Shown piece by piece: positions 16,562 through 26,291 of a stretch of 64,000 bases of DNA (within the stretch, counting starts at the first letter, position 1; each line of letters starts with the position of its first letter). The stretch spans positions 1 through 64,000 of the forward strand of contig JABGUH010000042.1 of assembly GCA_018646675.1 (NCBI GenBank), given 5' to 3'. This stretch comes from Bdellovibrionales bacterium (GTDB lineage Bacteria > Bdellovibrionota > Bacteriovoracia > Bacteriovoracales > Bacteriovoracaceae). The notes below the pieces were generated by a model. It saw only the letters and a program-made list of their open reading frames with translations. It was not told where the DNA came from and ran no database searches. The translations under genes were made by a program, and so were the position numbers.

Positions 16562-18004
16562 TTAACTAAACTGCTGAATAATGTCCCTCTTCTTTCCCTT
16601 AACCAGCTTTACCAGTCTGGGCGAAGTCTCTGGTTCAGATAGATCATCACTCGTATTTGCAGTAGCAGTTGGTTGCTGACTGATCTGCGGTGTGGATTTC
16701 TCCACCTTGCTTATTGGTAGCGATAGCATCGCCTGATGACCAATGACTTGCCCACTTTCATCCCAGGTTGTTTGATAGGTAATCTCGGTGTTGAGCTCGG
16801 TGGCCAGCTCTTGTGCGATATGTAGATTCAGATCCTCATTCATGCTAGTGGCTTCAATCTCTTCACTGTTACTACTAGTAATCATCAGCATTACAGAAGA
16901 TCCAAGCTCATCAAAACGCAACACAACCTGCTTACTACCATTGACACTATGGCAGTGATCACTCATCCCACTTAGCAAGTGAAAAAACATAGTGACAGTT
17001 CTCTCTTCTTCACTGCTAACCAATATCTCCTCTTCGCTGCCATCAACAACACATTTAATACCGTGAGTAAACATCTTCTCTTTTAAGGCATCAATTCCTT
17101 GAGTAATGATACTATCTAAGCATGTTGTAATCGGCATATCGGCGTCTTCAATCTCACTATCAAATAGCTGCTCTGCAATAAGCAATTCTTGAGGAGTGGT
17201 ATTGACCTCTTGCTCCGTTAGTGGAATCAAGGCTGACAATCTTCCGTCTAATCTAATCGTATGGAATTGTGAAAATAGGTATGCACAGTGAGGTAGATCG
17301 TTCTGCTCTAGGGCCTTGGTAATTAATTCGCTTGTCTCTTCCGCTGTAGCAGAAATTGGTTGCTCCATTTGAGCGAAGGCGCGCTCTTCCATCTTACTGT
17401 TACTCAACTTCAATCTGATAGCGGAGACCAGCTCAAATACTAATGCCAAAGAGAGGAGCATCGCCGCATAAAAAACATAGGTTAGCACTGTGATACGGCC
17501 ATCCAGCTTAGCCACTACTTCTTCAATCTGCCCAATGATTATATTAACCATCGCCTCAATTGATCCAAATCTAGTCGATAGTTCCGATACAACACTCTCG
17601 ACTACAATACCTTCACCAGAACGCTCAGCAGTTTGAATTTGTCGATGAAACCAGTGTACTTCGGTTGCGGCCATATTTAGTTTTCGTACAATACCTTTGC
17701 CCACCGTACTGCTTTGTGCTGGAATTGAGTCGAGAGCCTCTCCGAAGCACTCCTCACTCATCGCCATAAAGGGGGTCGTCAGATAGGTTGAACCCCACTG
17801 CCCTAGTATACCAGCGGTCAAAGTCTGTCCCACACGACTTAGACAAGTTTGAACTCCCTCTTTCAGAAGTAACCTGCTCTCTTTCTGAGAGGAGAGGTCA
17901 TTCAAGCTTAATGCATGATATGAAAGTAGTGTGATTGAAAATAGCCCGATAAAAGCCAATTTCTTTCTAGCAACTAGTGCAAATATTCTTGTCATACAAT
18001 TCAT
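16562..18004 (-). CDS. Two-TM sensor protein resembling a degenerate histidine kinase
   Basis: A protein of 480 residues: TM1 at about 15-34, an extracytoplasmic helical region of about 135 residues, TM2 at about 171-195, then a cytoplasmic region. The topology is that of a sensor kinase. The segment at about residues 330-430 (TVTMFFHLLSGMSDHC, then VVLRFDELGSSVMLMI, then a C-terminal AMLSLPIS strand) follows the strand-helix order of a HATPase domain. However, no clear phospho-accepting His region, N-box Asn or glycine-rich G boxes are visible. I read it as a pseudo-kinase or a very diverged one. The C-terminal 50 residues are low-complexity Ser/Thr/Pro-rich and then basic. It follows the sigma-like gene by 67 bases and is probably its partner. 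Confidence 0.55.
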   Translation of the reverse strand: MNCMTRIFALVARKKLAFIGLFSITLLSYHALSLNDLSSQKESRLLLKEGVQTCLSRVGQTLTAGILGQWGSTYLTTPFMAMSEECFGEALDSIPAQSSTVGKGIVRKLNMAATEVHWFHRQIQTAERSGEGIVVESVVSELSTRFGSIEAMVNIIIGQIEEVVAKLDGRITVLTYVFYAAMLLSLALVFELVSAIRLKLSNSKMEERAFAQMEQPISATAEETSELITKALEQNDLPHCAYLFSQFHTIRLDGRLSALIPLTEQEVNTTPQELLIAEQLFDSEIEDADMPITTCLDSIITQGIDALKEKMFTHGIKCVVDGSEEEILVSSEEERTVTMFFHLLSGMSDHCHSVNGSKQVVLRFDELGSSVMLMITSSNSEEIEATSMNEDLNLHIAQELATELNTEITYQTTWDESGQVIGHQAMLSLPISKVEKSTPQISQQPTATANTSDDLSEPETSPRLVKLVKGKKRDIIQQFS

Positions 18005-18071
18005 CCTGAAAACGTATGCTCAACTCCCCTTTTTGGTTATGAAAGAACGGAAAAGAAGGGTACAACTTCCC

Positions 18072-18887
18072 CTAAGGAAATCTTACAAGCTGAAGGAAAA
18101 TAGTCAACAGACGGCAAATAATATCCTGCCCAAACCATCCTCCTTGAACCTTTAAATCCTCCAGCACACCATCGGCTTTTCGCTGGATCTCGCCAATATC
18201 ACTGGTATTTAATTTAACTATCGGCAGTAGTTGATCAATCTGCTCCAGCAAACTATTATTTGAGTGATATAGTTGGTTGCAACTACTACATCTATCAAGA
18301 TGGCCATGTAACCACTCCTGCCCTTCGCCATCCCGCATCCGATCGTACCTCTGTTTCTCTCCCTGTAATTGAACTCTGTTTCGCATCGCACACCCAACTC
18401 CATCAGTGATGCCTCCCTGCGCTTTCTCTGACGTAGATAGATCGTGATCACGGTTGCCATATTTCTCAAGCTGCATTCTTGCACCATTAAGCAGCTCAGA
18501 TGCTCTTGCAAAATCAAGCTTTAGGGTGGACGAAATTCTTTGCAGGCTCCAGCCCTCGATATGCCGCAAAGTAACAACTCCACGCATATCAATTGGAAGT
18601 ATGAAAAATGGAGCACGGGCCTGTAGATCAGTATCATCCCTACGACGTGTGGCAATGCCCCATATTTCAGCAAACAGATACTCTTCTAGAGGAATAATAC
18701 CCAACTGATTCTGTCGATGTTTCTGTTTTATATGATCACGCAAAGTGTCTTCACGTTGCATCAGCATTACTGCCCAAGCATCAACAATTAGCTGTTTGGC
18801 CACAAATTCATCACGGGTCAATCCATAAGAAAAATTATATGCAGAAGTTACCAGCTGACTAAATAGGTTTGAAAGTTGCTCCCTCAC
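18072..18887 (-). CDS. ECF-sigma-like protein with C-terminal zinc anti-sigma motif
   Basis: A protein of 271 residues. Residues about 8-45 resemble sigma-70 region 2 (AYNFSYGLTRDEFVAKQLIV then DAWAVML), and residues 94-142 resemble region 4 with its helix-turn-helix (LPIDMRGVVTLRHIEGWSLQ, then an ISSTLKLDFARASELL helix). After a linker, residues 191-220 contain H196-x3-C200-x2-C203 followed by an amphipathic helix, the HxxxCxxC motif of zinc-binding anti-sigma (ZAS) domains, which normally sit on a separate protein. The fusion suggests a self-inhibited, redox- or zinc-responsive sigma factor. The sigma assignment is by pattern and the -10-recognition residues are weak. The first gene of a two-gene unit with the pseudo-kinase-like protein. 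Confidence 0.6.
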   Translation of the reverse strand: MREQLSNLFSQLVTSAYNFSYGLTRDEFVAKQLIVDAWAVMLMQREDTLRDHIKQKHRQNQLGIIPLEEYLFAEIWGIATRRRDDTDLQARAPFFILPIDMRGVVTLRHIEGWSLQRISSTLKLDFARASELLNGARMQLEKYGNRDHDLSTSEKAQGGITDGVGCAMRNRVQLQGEKQRYDRMRDGEGQEWLHGHLDRCSSCNQLYHSNNSLLEQIDQLLPIVKLNTSDIGEIQRKADGVLEDLKVQGGWFGQDIICRLLTIFLQLVRFP

Positions 18888-18924
18888 CCTTTAATTCTAG
18901 TAGCAATGGATAACCAGGTCAAGT

Positions 18925-20130
18925 TTACTGGTGGAGGTGAACCGCCTCTTGGTAGTAGGGATCTTGTTTGGGTAGTAAATTACTATTCCGCAGTGCTCTC
19001 ATTACAACCAAGAGAAATAGTGCTGCAAATCCCAGGGCAATAGGAATATCGTAAAGAGAGATGGCGACTGAGTGAATTTTAAAGTGAGCAAAAATCTTAG
19101 GAGCGATCATCACATAGAGGTCTATCCAGTGGCCAACCAGTAATAGTCCACTAACTACTAGCAGTACTCGCTTGTTGCGTTTACTACTTCGAGGCATCAA
19201 AACTAAAAATGGTACCAACCAATTGAAAGCGAAGTTGAAATAGAATAACCAACTCCAATCATGGTGAAATCTCAATAAAAAATACTCTGTCTCCTCAGGA
19301 ATATTAGAGTACCAGATTAGGAGGTACTGGGAGAACCAAATGTATGCCCAAAAGGTTGAAAAACCAAACATAAATTTTCCCAAATCATGGTAGTGGTTCT
19401 CATTAATGACACCCTTAAAATATCCCCATGACTGTAGAACAATTAGAGATATGGTGATGAAGGCGATGGCACTGACAAATAAGCCGGAAAAGGTATATAG
19501 CGCAAAAATAGTACTAAACCAGTGAGGCTCTACTGACATAATCCAATCAAAACTGGCCACGGAGTAAGTAAGACCGAAGAGCACCATAAAGATAGCAGAG
19601 ATACGGGAGAGCTTTACAATCACAGCCGCTCCTCCCGTCCCACTATCTAGTTTGCGTGATAGCTTGACTATGATTTTGGAAAAGGTAATCCAAATTACAA
19701 AAAGTATTACTATCCTCACCATGAAAAATGGAGTGTTAAGATAGGCTGCTTTTTTTTGCAATAGCGCATCATGCTCCATAATACCAGGATGACTCCACTC
19801 ATAGATAGTGTGAATCCCAAAAAATAGCAATATCATTAAGACGAAACCAACTGGTAGAAAACTACTCATCGCCTCTAGTATTCGCTTAAAGGGAACCATC
19901 CAACCGGTTTTGGCCAACGATTGCAACGAAAGAAAGAATGTCCCCGCCAGCCCAAGAGATACCAAGTAGAAAACATTTACCAAATATGATACCCAGGTCC
20001 TTGCTTCGGAGTGAAGAAAAGATGCAACGAAAGCAATTACTCCAATCGCAAATAGAGCTAACGCTATTCCCTGCATTTTATTGCTTAATTCAAAAACTTC
20101 ATTTTGCTGTTTGTTCACGCTACTCTCCAA
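18925..20130 (-). CDS. actF: Alternative Complex III subunit ActF (NrfD-like quinol site protein)
   Basis: Integral membrane subunit of 401 residues with about ten hydrophobic helices, of the NrfD/PsrC family. Alternative Complex III oxidises menaquinol or ubiquinol and passes electrons to a c-type cytochrome or an oxidase, replacing the bc1 complex. ActF is the second NrfD-like subunit and differs from ActC by its shorter length and the SVEPHWFSTIFALYTFSG and IPEETEYFLLRFHHDWSWLF segments. It is the last gene of the act operon, 11 bases after actE, and no cytochrome oxidase genes follow as they often do in other genomes. Confidence 0.9.
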   Translation of the reverse strand: MESSVNKQQNEVFELSNKMQGIALALFAIGVIAFVASFLHSEARTWVSYLVNVFYLVSLGLAGTFFLSLQSLAKTGWMVPFKRILEAMSSFLPVGFVLMILLFFGIHTIYEWSHPGIMEHDALLQKKAAYLNTPFFMVRIVILFVIWITFSKIIVKLSRKLDSGTGGAAVIVKLSRISAIFMVLFGLTYSVASFDWIMSVEPHWFSTIFALYTFSGLFVSAIAFITISLIVLQSWGYFKGVINENHYHDLGKFMFGFSTFWAYIWFSQYLLIWYSNIPEETEYFLLRFHHDWSWLFYFNFAFNWLVPFLVLMPRSSKRNKRVLLVVSGLLLVGHWIDLYVMIAPKIFAHFKIHSVAISLYDIPIALGFAALFLLVVMRALRNSNLLPKQDPYYQEAVHLHQ

Positions 20131-20141
20131 TACAAATTAGC

Positions 20142-20681
20142 CTATTTTTTATGGATGTTCTCTTTTATATACTGTGCTAAATACCACCGATCACGAGGCA
20201 GAATCTGTTGAGCATGGGATGGCATGATAACAGACCCTAGAGTGATGATGTGGTAGAGGCGCCCCTTGGGGTATGCTTTAATATGGTTCGCATCCAGTGG
20301 TGGTGGTTGGGGAAACTTAGGAATAATCACCCCGTCTCCCTTACCGGCAACTCCATGGCAAACAGCACAGAAAGTCTTAAAGATATGCGCACCTCGTGCT
20401 AGTGAGTGCTCAGTCGTTGGAAATGGGTCACTTAGCTCTACTCCCGCCTTTTGCGCCCCAACAAATGTTTTAGGATATGAATAGGGCATATGACCTCGAG
20501 AGATAGTTCCCTTCACTGGCTGCATCATGCTTTTGCCATCACTGGTTAAAGAGCTGCTAGCAAATGCCTCGTATGCTACAGATTGAGTCATATTGGGCAT
20601 AAACTCATAGCCACCACCATGATCGCCAGAGCAGGAAACCAGAGTAAATAGAAGGATCAGAGTGATCAGAGTGCTTTTCAT
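20142..20681 (-). CDS. actE: Alternative Complex III subunit ActE (monohaem cytochrome c lipoprotein)
   Basis: A protein of 179 residues with a lipoprotein signal (LLFTLVSCSG, Cys17). It has one haem c site, CAVCHG, preceded by the HSLARGAHIFKTF lead-in of this subunit, and a likely axial Met in VIMPSHAQQ. It hands electrons from the complex on the periplasmic side. The gene ends 11 bases before actF and follows actD by two bases. Confidence 0.93.
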   Translation of the reverse strand: MKSTLITLILLFTLVSCSGDHGGGYEFMPNMTQSVAYEAFASSSLTSDGKSMMQPVKGTISRGHMPYSYPKTFVGAQKAGVELSDPFPTTEHSLARGAHIFKTFCAVCHGVAGKGDGVIIPKFPQPPPLDANHIKAYPKGRLYHIITLGSVIMPSHAQQILPRDRWYLAQYIKENIHKK

Positions 20682-20683
20682 AA

Positions 20684-21205
20684 CTAAATCTCCCTCTCCG
20701 TAATCTCACTAGCACCATTTTGTGTCAGGAGTTCTTGAATAAACTCCTCCTTTTTGGTTACCGCGCTACACTTATTAATTACCATCATAAATTTATTATC
20801 AGTTACCCGAGGGTCGATTAAATCGACCTGCTTACCGGGAAATAACTTGGCGCGGAAAAAGAACATACCAACAGTAACTAAAGCTGCAAAAAGAACCATT
20901 AGCTCGAATGTTACCGGCATAAAAGCTGGAAATGAGTTATGGGGTTTTCCTCCGACAATTATTGGCCAAGCAGAAGCAGAGCTCCAAACTTGAAATGCAA
21001 TCGCCATCAATAGTCCGAATAGACCGGCCAAGAAAGTGATATATGGGAGGCGGGAGCGTTTAATCAACAGTAGATCATCAAGCCCATGAACTGGAAATGG
21101 GGTATAAATGTCGTGAATCAAAACCTCATGACTAACAATCTGCTTTGCGGCCCGGACCAGATCCTCTTCATCATCAAACATTGCCAGAATATAATTATTG
21201 CTCAT
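20684..21205 (-). CDS. actD: Alternative Complex III subunit ActD (DUF3341 membrane protein)
   Basis: A protein of 173 residues with two transmembrane helices in the middle and a soluble N-terminal part beginning YILAMFDDEEDLVRAAKQI, then VHDIYTPFPVHGLD-type sequence, matching DUF3341/ActD. It is a structural subunit of the complex. A longer frame opens at 21229, but the ATG at 21205 has a GGAGAGAGG ribosome site just upstream and gives the usual N-terminus, leaving 13 bases after actC. Confidence 0.92.
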   Translation of the reverse strand: MSNNYILAMFDDEEDLVRAAKQIVSHEVLIHDIYTPFPVHGLDDLLLIKRSRLPYITFLAGLFGLLMAIAFQVWSSASAWPIIVGGKPHNSFPAFMPVTFELMVLFAALVTVGMFFFRAKLFPGKQVDLIDPRVTDNKFMMVINKCSAVTKKEEFIQELLTQNGASEITEREI

Positions 21206-21218
21206 ATTAACCTCTCTC

Positions 21219-22574
21219 CTAACGAACAAATTTAGCGACTGACTTTACCTCTCCAACTGCAATTGCCGGCAAGAAGCGGACAAATAGCAAAAAGCAGGTA
21301 AAGAAAAGGCCGAAGCTACCAATAAATGTCCAGATCTCTACCCAAGTGGGAGAGTACATTGCCCAACTCGAGGGTAGATAGTCCCGATGTAAGGACGTAG
21401 TGATAATAACAAAACGCTCAAACCACATTCCGATATTAACAAAAATTGAGATGATAAAAACCAGCGTAACCGAAGTACGGATTTTCTTCCACCAAAGCAG
21501 CTGGGGGGAGATAACATTACAAGTTACCATCGTCCAGTAAGCCCATGAATATGGCCCCATCGCCCGGTTCATAAAAACGTAACGCTCGTAAACGTTGCCA
21601 CTATACCACGCCATAAAAAATTCTGTACCATAGGCTAGACCAACTAATGATCCCGTCAATATCAGCACTTTTCCCATCGCCTCAATATGCCCGATGGTGA
21701 TGTAGTTCTCAAATTTCATCACTTTACGTGTAATAATCAATAGCGTTAGCACCATGGCAAAACCAGAAAAGATTGCTCCAGTGACAAAATAGGGAGGAAA
21801 AATGGTGGTGTGCCAACCAGGAACAATTGAGGTGGCAAAATCAAAACTTACAATGGTGTGAACCGAGACTACCAGCGGAGCGGCCAAGCCGGCCAGGACC
21901 AGACAGAGAATTTCATAACGGTGCCAAGTTCGATGAGATCCATTCCAACCGAAACTCATGATTCCAAATATCTTCTTCCTTAGTTTAGACTTCGTTCTAT
22001 CACGAATGGTGGCCAAATCAGGAATCATACCAATATACCAAAATACAGCAGAAACAGTGAAGTAGGTGCTAATGGCAAATACATCCCAGAGGAGCGGTGA
22101 GCGAAAATTTAGCCATAGATCACCACGGGAATTTGGATAGGGAAAAACCCAAAATGCCAACCAAGGACGCCCCATATGAATGATGGGAAAAATACCGGCA
22201 CACATTACGGCAAAAATAGTCATCGCTTCGGCAGCACGGTTGATCGACGTTCTCCATTTTTGACGAAAAAGCAATAAAATAGCCGAGATCAAAGTTCCTG
22301 CGTGGCCAATACCAACCCAGAAAACAAAATTGGTAATATCCCACGACCACCCAATCGTTTTGTTCAATCCCCAGGTGCCAATTCCGGTATAGATCTGATA
22401 CGCAACCGTTGCTACTCCAATCACCAGTGCTGCAAATGCAACAATGAACATGGCGTACCAACCTTTAGTCGGACCGTGTTCTAACGTATTAAGCACATCA
22501 TCTGATATCTCTTTATAGGAACGCTCCTGAGTTATCAGAGGGGCCCGTAATTGACATGTATGGTTTTCCTGCAT
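21219..22574 (-). CDS. actC: Alternative Complex III subunit ActC (NrfD/PsrC membrane protein)
   Basis: A protein of 451 residues with about ten transmembrane helices and a cytoplasmic N-terminus ([18 protein letters not shown] is typical of ActC). Signature NrfD segments include [40 protein letters not shown] and [19 protein letters not shown]. It provides a quinol-binding site under the ActB iron-sulfur module. It lies 47 bases downstream of actB in a continuous minus-strand operon. Confidence 0.95.
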   Translation of the reverse strand: MQENHTCQLRAPLITQERSYKEISDDVLNTLEHGPTKGWYAMFIVAFAALVIGVATVAYQIYTGIGTWGLNKTIGWSWDITNFVFWVGIGHAGTLISAILLLFRQKWRTSINRAAEAMTIFAVMCAGIFPIIHMGRPWLAFWVFPYPNSRGDLWLNFRSPLLWDVFAISTYFTVSAVFWYIGMIPDLATIRDRTKSKLRKKIFGIMSFGWNGSHRTWHRYEILCLVLAGLAAPLVVSVHTIVSFDFATSIVPGWHTTIFPPYFVTGAIFSGFAMVLTLLIITRKVMKFENYITIGHIEAMGKVLILTGSLVGLAYGTEFFMAWYSGNVYERYVFMNRAMGPYSWAYWTMVTCNVISPQLLWWKKIRTSVTLVFIISIFVNIGMWFERFVIITTSLHRDYLPSSWAMYSPTWVEIWTFIGSFGLFFTCFLLFVRFLPAIAVGEVKSVAKFVR

Positions 22575-22621
22575 AATCTCGGCTCCAAGTTTGAGCTAAC
22601 AATCAAGTTACTTTATATTAT

Positions 22622-25516
22622 CTAACCCTTATTTCTTATTTTTGTTAAATAACTTACTCGTGGTTTAACATTCAACTCTTCCAGTAAGACATAGTTTCTG
22701 GGGTTTTTCAGAGAAGCGCTGATTCTACTGTCCGGATCATTCAGATCACCAAAAATGATCGCATCCCCAGGACAGCTCTGTTGACAAGCAAGTTTGATCT
22801 CACCATCTTGTAACTCGCGCCCCTCTTTTTTGGCATTCAGTTTCCCCTCTTGAATACGCTGGATACACATAGAACACTTCTCCATAACTCCGCGACTACG
22901 AATCGTTACGTCAGGATTTAGCACCATGTTTTCATTCTTGTCATTGTGGGGATAATCAAACCAATTAAAACGTCTCACTTTATATGGGCAATTGTTGGCA
23001 CAGTAACGAGTACCAACACAACGATTGTATACCTGCTGGTTTAGCCCATCTGAACTCTGAACTGTTGCCAATACCGGACAGACAGTCTCACAGGGAGCAT
23101 TATCACAGTGTTGACAATTCAAAGGCTGATGGACAACCTCGGGACTAGTATCATCTCCTAAGTAATATCGATCAATACGCATCCAGTGCATATCTCGCCG
23201 GTTGATTACCTCTTGGCGTCCTACTACTGGAATATTATTCTCGGCATTACAACTCACAACACAAGCCGAACAGCCAGTACATTTATTTAAGTCAACTGCC
23301 ATTCCCCACGCATGTCCCTTGGATGTATCATGCTCCGACCACATGGAGATGAGCTTTATCTTATTCTCATTTCCTGCCGCGGGGTTCTCAATATATTTAT
23401 CAAGGGAGCTTTGTCGAACAAGATCCCGTCCCTCCATTGAGTGGTGGGTTTGAGTTTGAGCAATTTTTCTATGGTTACCGGTTTTGGAGATAGTTATCCC
23501 TGCCTCTCGATAGAGATAGTTGCCATTTTGTAAGGAGACAAATGGATATGCATTAACTCCTACTTCACTGCCAACTTTACCGCTAACACGACGACCATAG
23601 CCTACCGCCAAGGCAAAACTTCCAGCACTCTGACCAGGCTGTACCAGAACTGGAACTTTAACCGCCCCTCTCTTGCCTCGTACCTCGACTACATCACCAT
23701 CTTTTAGCACCTGCTGTTTAGCATCTGCAGGAGCAATCATAAGATAGTTATCCCAAGTTGCCTTGGTAACTGGGTCCGGCACCTCTTGTAACCATGGGTT
23801 GTTCGCATGTCGACCATCACCCATCGCCGGTTTCTGGTAGACAGTCAGAGTCTGCCCACCATTAATTAAATTGTACTGATCTATTACGCCACGAATGACA
23901 GGAGAGAGAGCTGGAAATTTAAATTTTGTGCGCTTGATGCTAACCTGATCCAGAATGGCCAAACCATCATGGAGACTCTGCTGCCAAAAACGCTCTGCTG
24001 CAACCTCCTTACGCTGTAATTTAAAGAAACTCTTTCCCCAGTTATTTTTTAAATAGTCATAGTAACTCTTCTGTTTACTGCCAATCCAAGTGAGAATTGA
24101 CTCTTCTGCCATCCGACTACCATATAGTGGCTGAATTACCGGCTGAGTTAAACCAATCGTAGTGTGGTTAATGAAACTATCACCCCAAGACTCCAAGAAG
24201 TGATTTGCTGGCGCAACATACTTACTACTAGTTGAACTCTCGTCTGGAGCAGAAGCAAAAGAGAGAGAGAAGGGAACATTTTTAATTGCTTGCTGAATAC
24301 GCTGGCCATCATAATAGTTGTAGAGAGGATTTACATCCCAGAAGATAACACCACCGATCTTACCGGCGACCATTTTGTCGATGGTTGTCTCAACCTTCTT
24401 GTCGTTGGCCAACCAATTACGATGATTTCCACGGTCAATTTCTAAAGTCTTGTCATAATTTCCCAGCAGCTGATTAATCAAAGCCACTGCCAACTGTACC
24501 TGTAAAGAGTTACTGCCAGCAATAACCAGCGCACGGCCACGGTTGTTCCATAGCTCTTTAATAATCTGATTAACGCTTTCCTCATCAAACGCTGGTAATT
24601 TATTTAAAGCATAATCACTCTTTCCTGACCTACTTAGCAGACGCTTTAAAATGTGTAGCAGTAGCGTAACCTCATCTGCTGGTGCAACTGTAACTCTCCA
24701 GTCTGCGTTGGAGCCAGAGAGACTCATGTTCGATTCAACTTGAACATGGCGTAAAAGAGAGCTGGATTTTTCCAAGTCACGACGTGCACTATATTGCTTA
24801 TTCCAAGCAACGGGATTTTCCCATCCACCAAGAAAGTCTGCACCGATACTCAAAAGATAATTTGCTTTATCTAAACGATAGGTTGGCACTCCGCGAACAC
24901 CGAATGTCTGTTGATGTGCTTCGACAATCGCACTATTAGAGTTGGCATCATAAACTTGATGGTGGATGTTGGAATAACGCTTGGTTAGTTCTTTAATTAA
25001 CTTCTGCTTGGATGGACTTTTAACCGGACCAGTAAACAGAACAACCCTCTGTTTCTGTTTGGCCATAAATTCTAACTGCTCCATCACCTGGCGATCAAAC
25101 TCCTCCCAAACAACATTTTTTCCACTAATAGTAGGAGATTTATAACGATAGGAATCATATAGTGATAAAACTGTACCCTGACCGATTGGACAGACCCCCC
25201 CTAAAGTTACTGGCGACTTCTCATTTCCTTCGATCTTAATCGGCCGACCTTCACGACACTTGACTAAAAGAGCGCAAGTCTGATCACAACCGTGGCATGT
25301 TGTTGCATACCAGTTTGCCACTCCTGGAACTATATTTTCATTCTTAATCAGATATGGAATCGCCTTTTTAACCGGAATCGGCATACAAGAAGCAAGCGGT
25401 AGTGCCGATAAGGAGAATCCCATGCTCTTTAAAAATGAGCGTCGACTCTGTCCACTTTCGCCATCTAATTGGCCATTTTCATCTGCTAAGTGTAAATCAC
25501 TCTGATCAATCTTCAT
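22622..25516 (-). CDS. actB: Alternative Complex III subunit ActB (molybdopterin-like plus iron-sulfur subunit)
   Basis: A fused periplasmic subunit of 964 residues. An N-terminal twin-arginine signal (RRSFLKSMGF, about residues 25-34) is followed by a molybdopterin-oxidoreductase-like domain (CHGCDQTCALLVKCREGRP near residue 75) that in this family usually lacks the cofactor. From about residue 735 a four-cluster ferredoxin-like domain follows, with CTGCSACVVSCNAENNIP, CQHCDNAPCETVCPV, CVGTRYCANNCPYKVRR and CSMCIQRI. These clusters carry electrons between the quinol site and the cytochrome subunits. Full length for the family. It is flanked by actA and actC with short gaps. Confidence 0.95.
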   Translation of the reverse strand: MKIDQSDLHLADENGQLDGESGQSRRSFLKSMGFSLSALPLASCMPIPVKKAIPYLIKNENIVPGVANWYATTCHGCDQTCALLVKCREGRPIKIEGNEKSPVTLGGVCPIGQGTVLSLYDSYRYKSPTISGKNVVWEEFDRQVMEQLEFMAKQKQRVVLFTGPVKSPSKQKLIKELTKRYSNIHHQVYDANSNSAIVEAHQQTFGVRGVPTYRLDKANYLLSIGADFLGGWENPVAWNKQYSARRDLEKSSSLLRHVQVESNMSLSGSNADWRVTVAPADEVTLLLHILKRLLSRSGKSDYALNKLPAFDEESVNQIIKELWNNRGRALVIAGSNSLQVQLAVALINQLLGNYDKTLEIDRGNHRNWLANDKKVETTIDKMVAGKIGGVIFWDVNPLYNYYDGQRIQQAIKNVPFSLSFASAPDESSTSSKYVAPANHFLESWGDSFINHTTIGLTQPVIQPLYGSRMAEESILTWIGSKQKSYYDYLKNNWGKSFFKLQRKEVAAERFWQQSLHDGLAILDQVSIKRTKFKFPALSPVIRGVIDQYNLINGGQTLTVYQKPAMGDGRHANNPWLQEVPDPVTKATWDNYLMIAPADAKQQVLKDGDVVEVRGKRGAVKVPVLVQPGQSAGSFALAVGYGRRVSGKVGSEVGVNAYPFVSLQNGNYLYREAGITISKTGNHRKIAQTQTHHSMEGRDLVRQSSLDKYIENPAAGNENKIKLISMWSEHDTSKGHAWGMAVDLNKCTGCSACVVSCNAENNIPVVGRQEVINRRDMHWMRIDRYYLGDDTSPEVVHQPLNCQHCDNAPCETVCPVLATVQSSDGLNQQVYNRCVGTRYCANNCPYKVRRFNWFDYPHNDKNENMVLNPDVTIRSRGVMEKCSMCIQRIQEGKLNAKKEGRELQDGEIKLACQQSCPGDAIIFGDLNDPDSRISASLKNPRNYVLLEELNVKPRVSYLTKIRNKG

Positions 25517-25547
25517 CTTCTCTCCGTTAATTCACCATTTAAAAGGC

Positions 25548-26093
25548 TTAGTAATGGCACTTGGAACAGTCTCCACCAGTGGCAGCTTTATGATCCTGGG
25601 GCGGGGCAATCCCTTTTTCCCGGTGACAATCAATGCACCACCCCATTGATAATTCACTATATTGTTCCATCACCTCCATGGTCTCCGCTGGGCCGTGACA
25701 GGTTTGACAAGCAATCTTACCAACTACAACGTGCTGAGAGTGGTTAAAATATGCAAAATCAGGAAGATAGTGAACCTTGGTCCACTCAATCGGTTTTTTA
25801 TTGTTATACGCCTGCTCCACCTTGGCGATCTCTTTGGAGTCATTCTTCTTTACAAATTTATGACAGTTCATACAGACACCAACTGGTGGGATTCCAGCAT
25901 GACGCCCCTGTTCGGCTGCAAAGTGACAATAGAGACACTCCATTTTATTGATACCAGCATGCTCTTTATGAGAGAAAGCGATCGGCTGAGTTGGACGGAA
26001 ACCCTGATTCAACCCTGTTCTTCTAGCACTATAAACACCCATCCCCCCGATGATCATCAGTACAAAGAGTGACACAAAAATAATTACCCGCAT
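25548..26093 (-). CDS. actA: Alternative Complex III subunit ActA (pentahaem cytochrome c)
   Basis: A protein of 181 residues with one N-terminal membrane anchor (residues about 3-20) and five CxxCH haem sites in order: CLYCH, CMNCH, CQTCH, CIDCH and CSKCH. The HAGIPPVGVCMNCHKFV and PIEWTKVHYLPDFAYFNHSQ segments are characteristic of ActA. It is the first gene of the operon; the 198 bases upstream, shared with the end of the ChaN-like gene, must hold its promoter, but I see no confident -35/-10 pair there. Confidence 0.95.
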   Translation of the reverse strand: MRVIIFVSLFVLMIIGGMGVYSARRTGLNQGFRPTQPIAFSHKEHAGINKMECLYCHFAAEQGRHAGIPPVGVCMNCHKFVKKNDSKEIAKVEQAYNNKKPIEWTKVHYLPDFAYFNHSQHVVVGKIACQTCHGPAETMEVMEQYSELSMGWCIDCHREKGIAPPQDHKAATGGDCSKCHY

Positions 26094-26291
26094 TGCCTAC
26101 CTACCTATCCTACAAATTGTAAATCTGCTGAAAATCACCCATGAAAATCCAGCATCCTCAACCAAAAAGATGCTGAACTTATGTAGCAAATAGTTTTAAG
26201 AGTATCTAGCAAAGATTCTAATGCATTAGAGGAAAATGTGACAACACTTTTTAGTATTTAACCTTAAAAATAGTAGGGTGAGAAGGCTATC

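Noticed and set aside
26150..26175. Seven-base stem upstream of the act operon
   Set aside because: CAGCATC/GATGCTG is short and has a 12-base loop and no strong T-run, so it is not reported as a terminator or operator.
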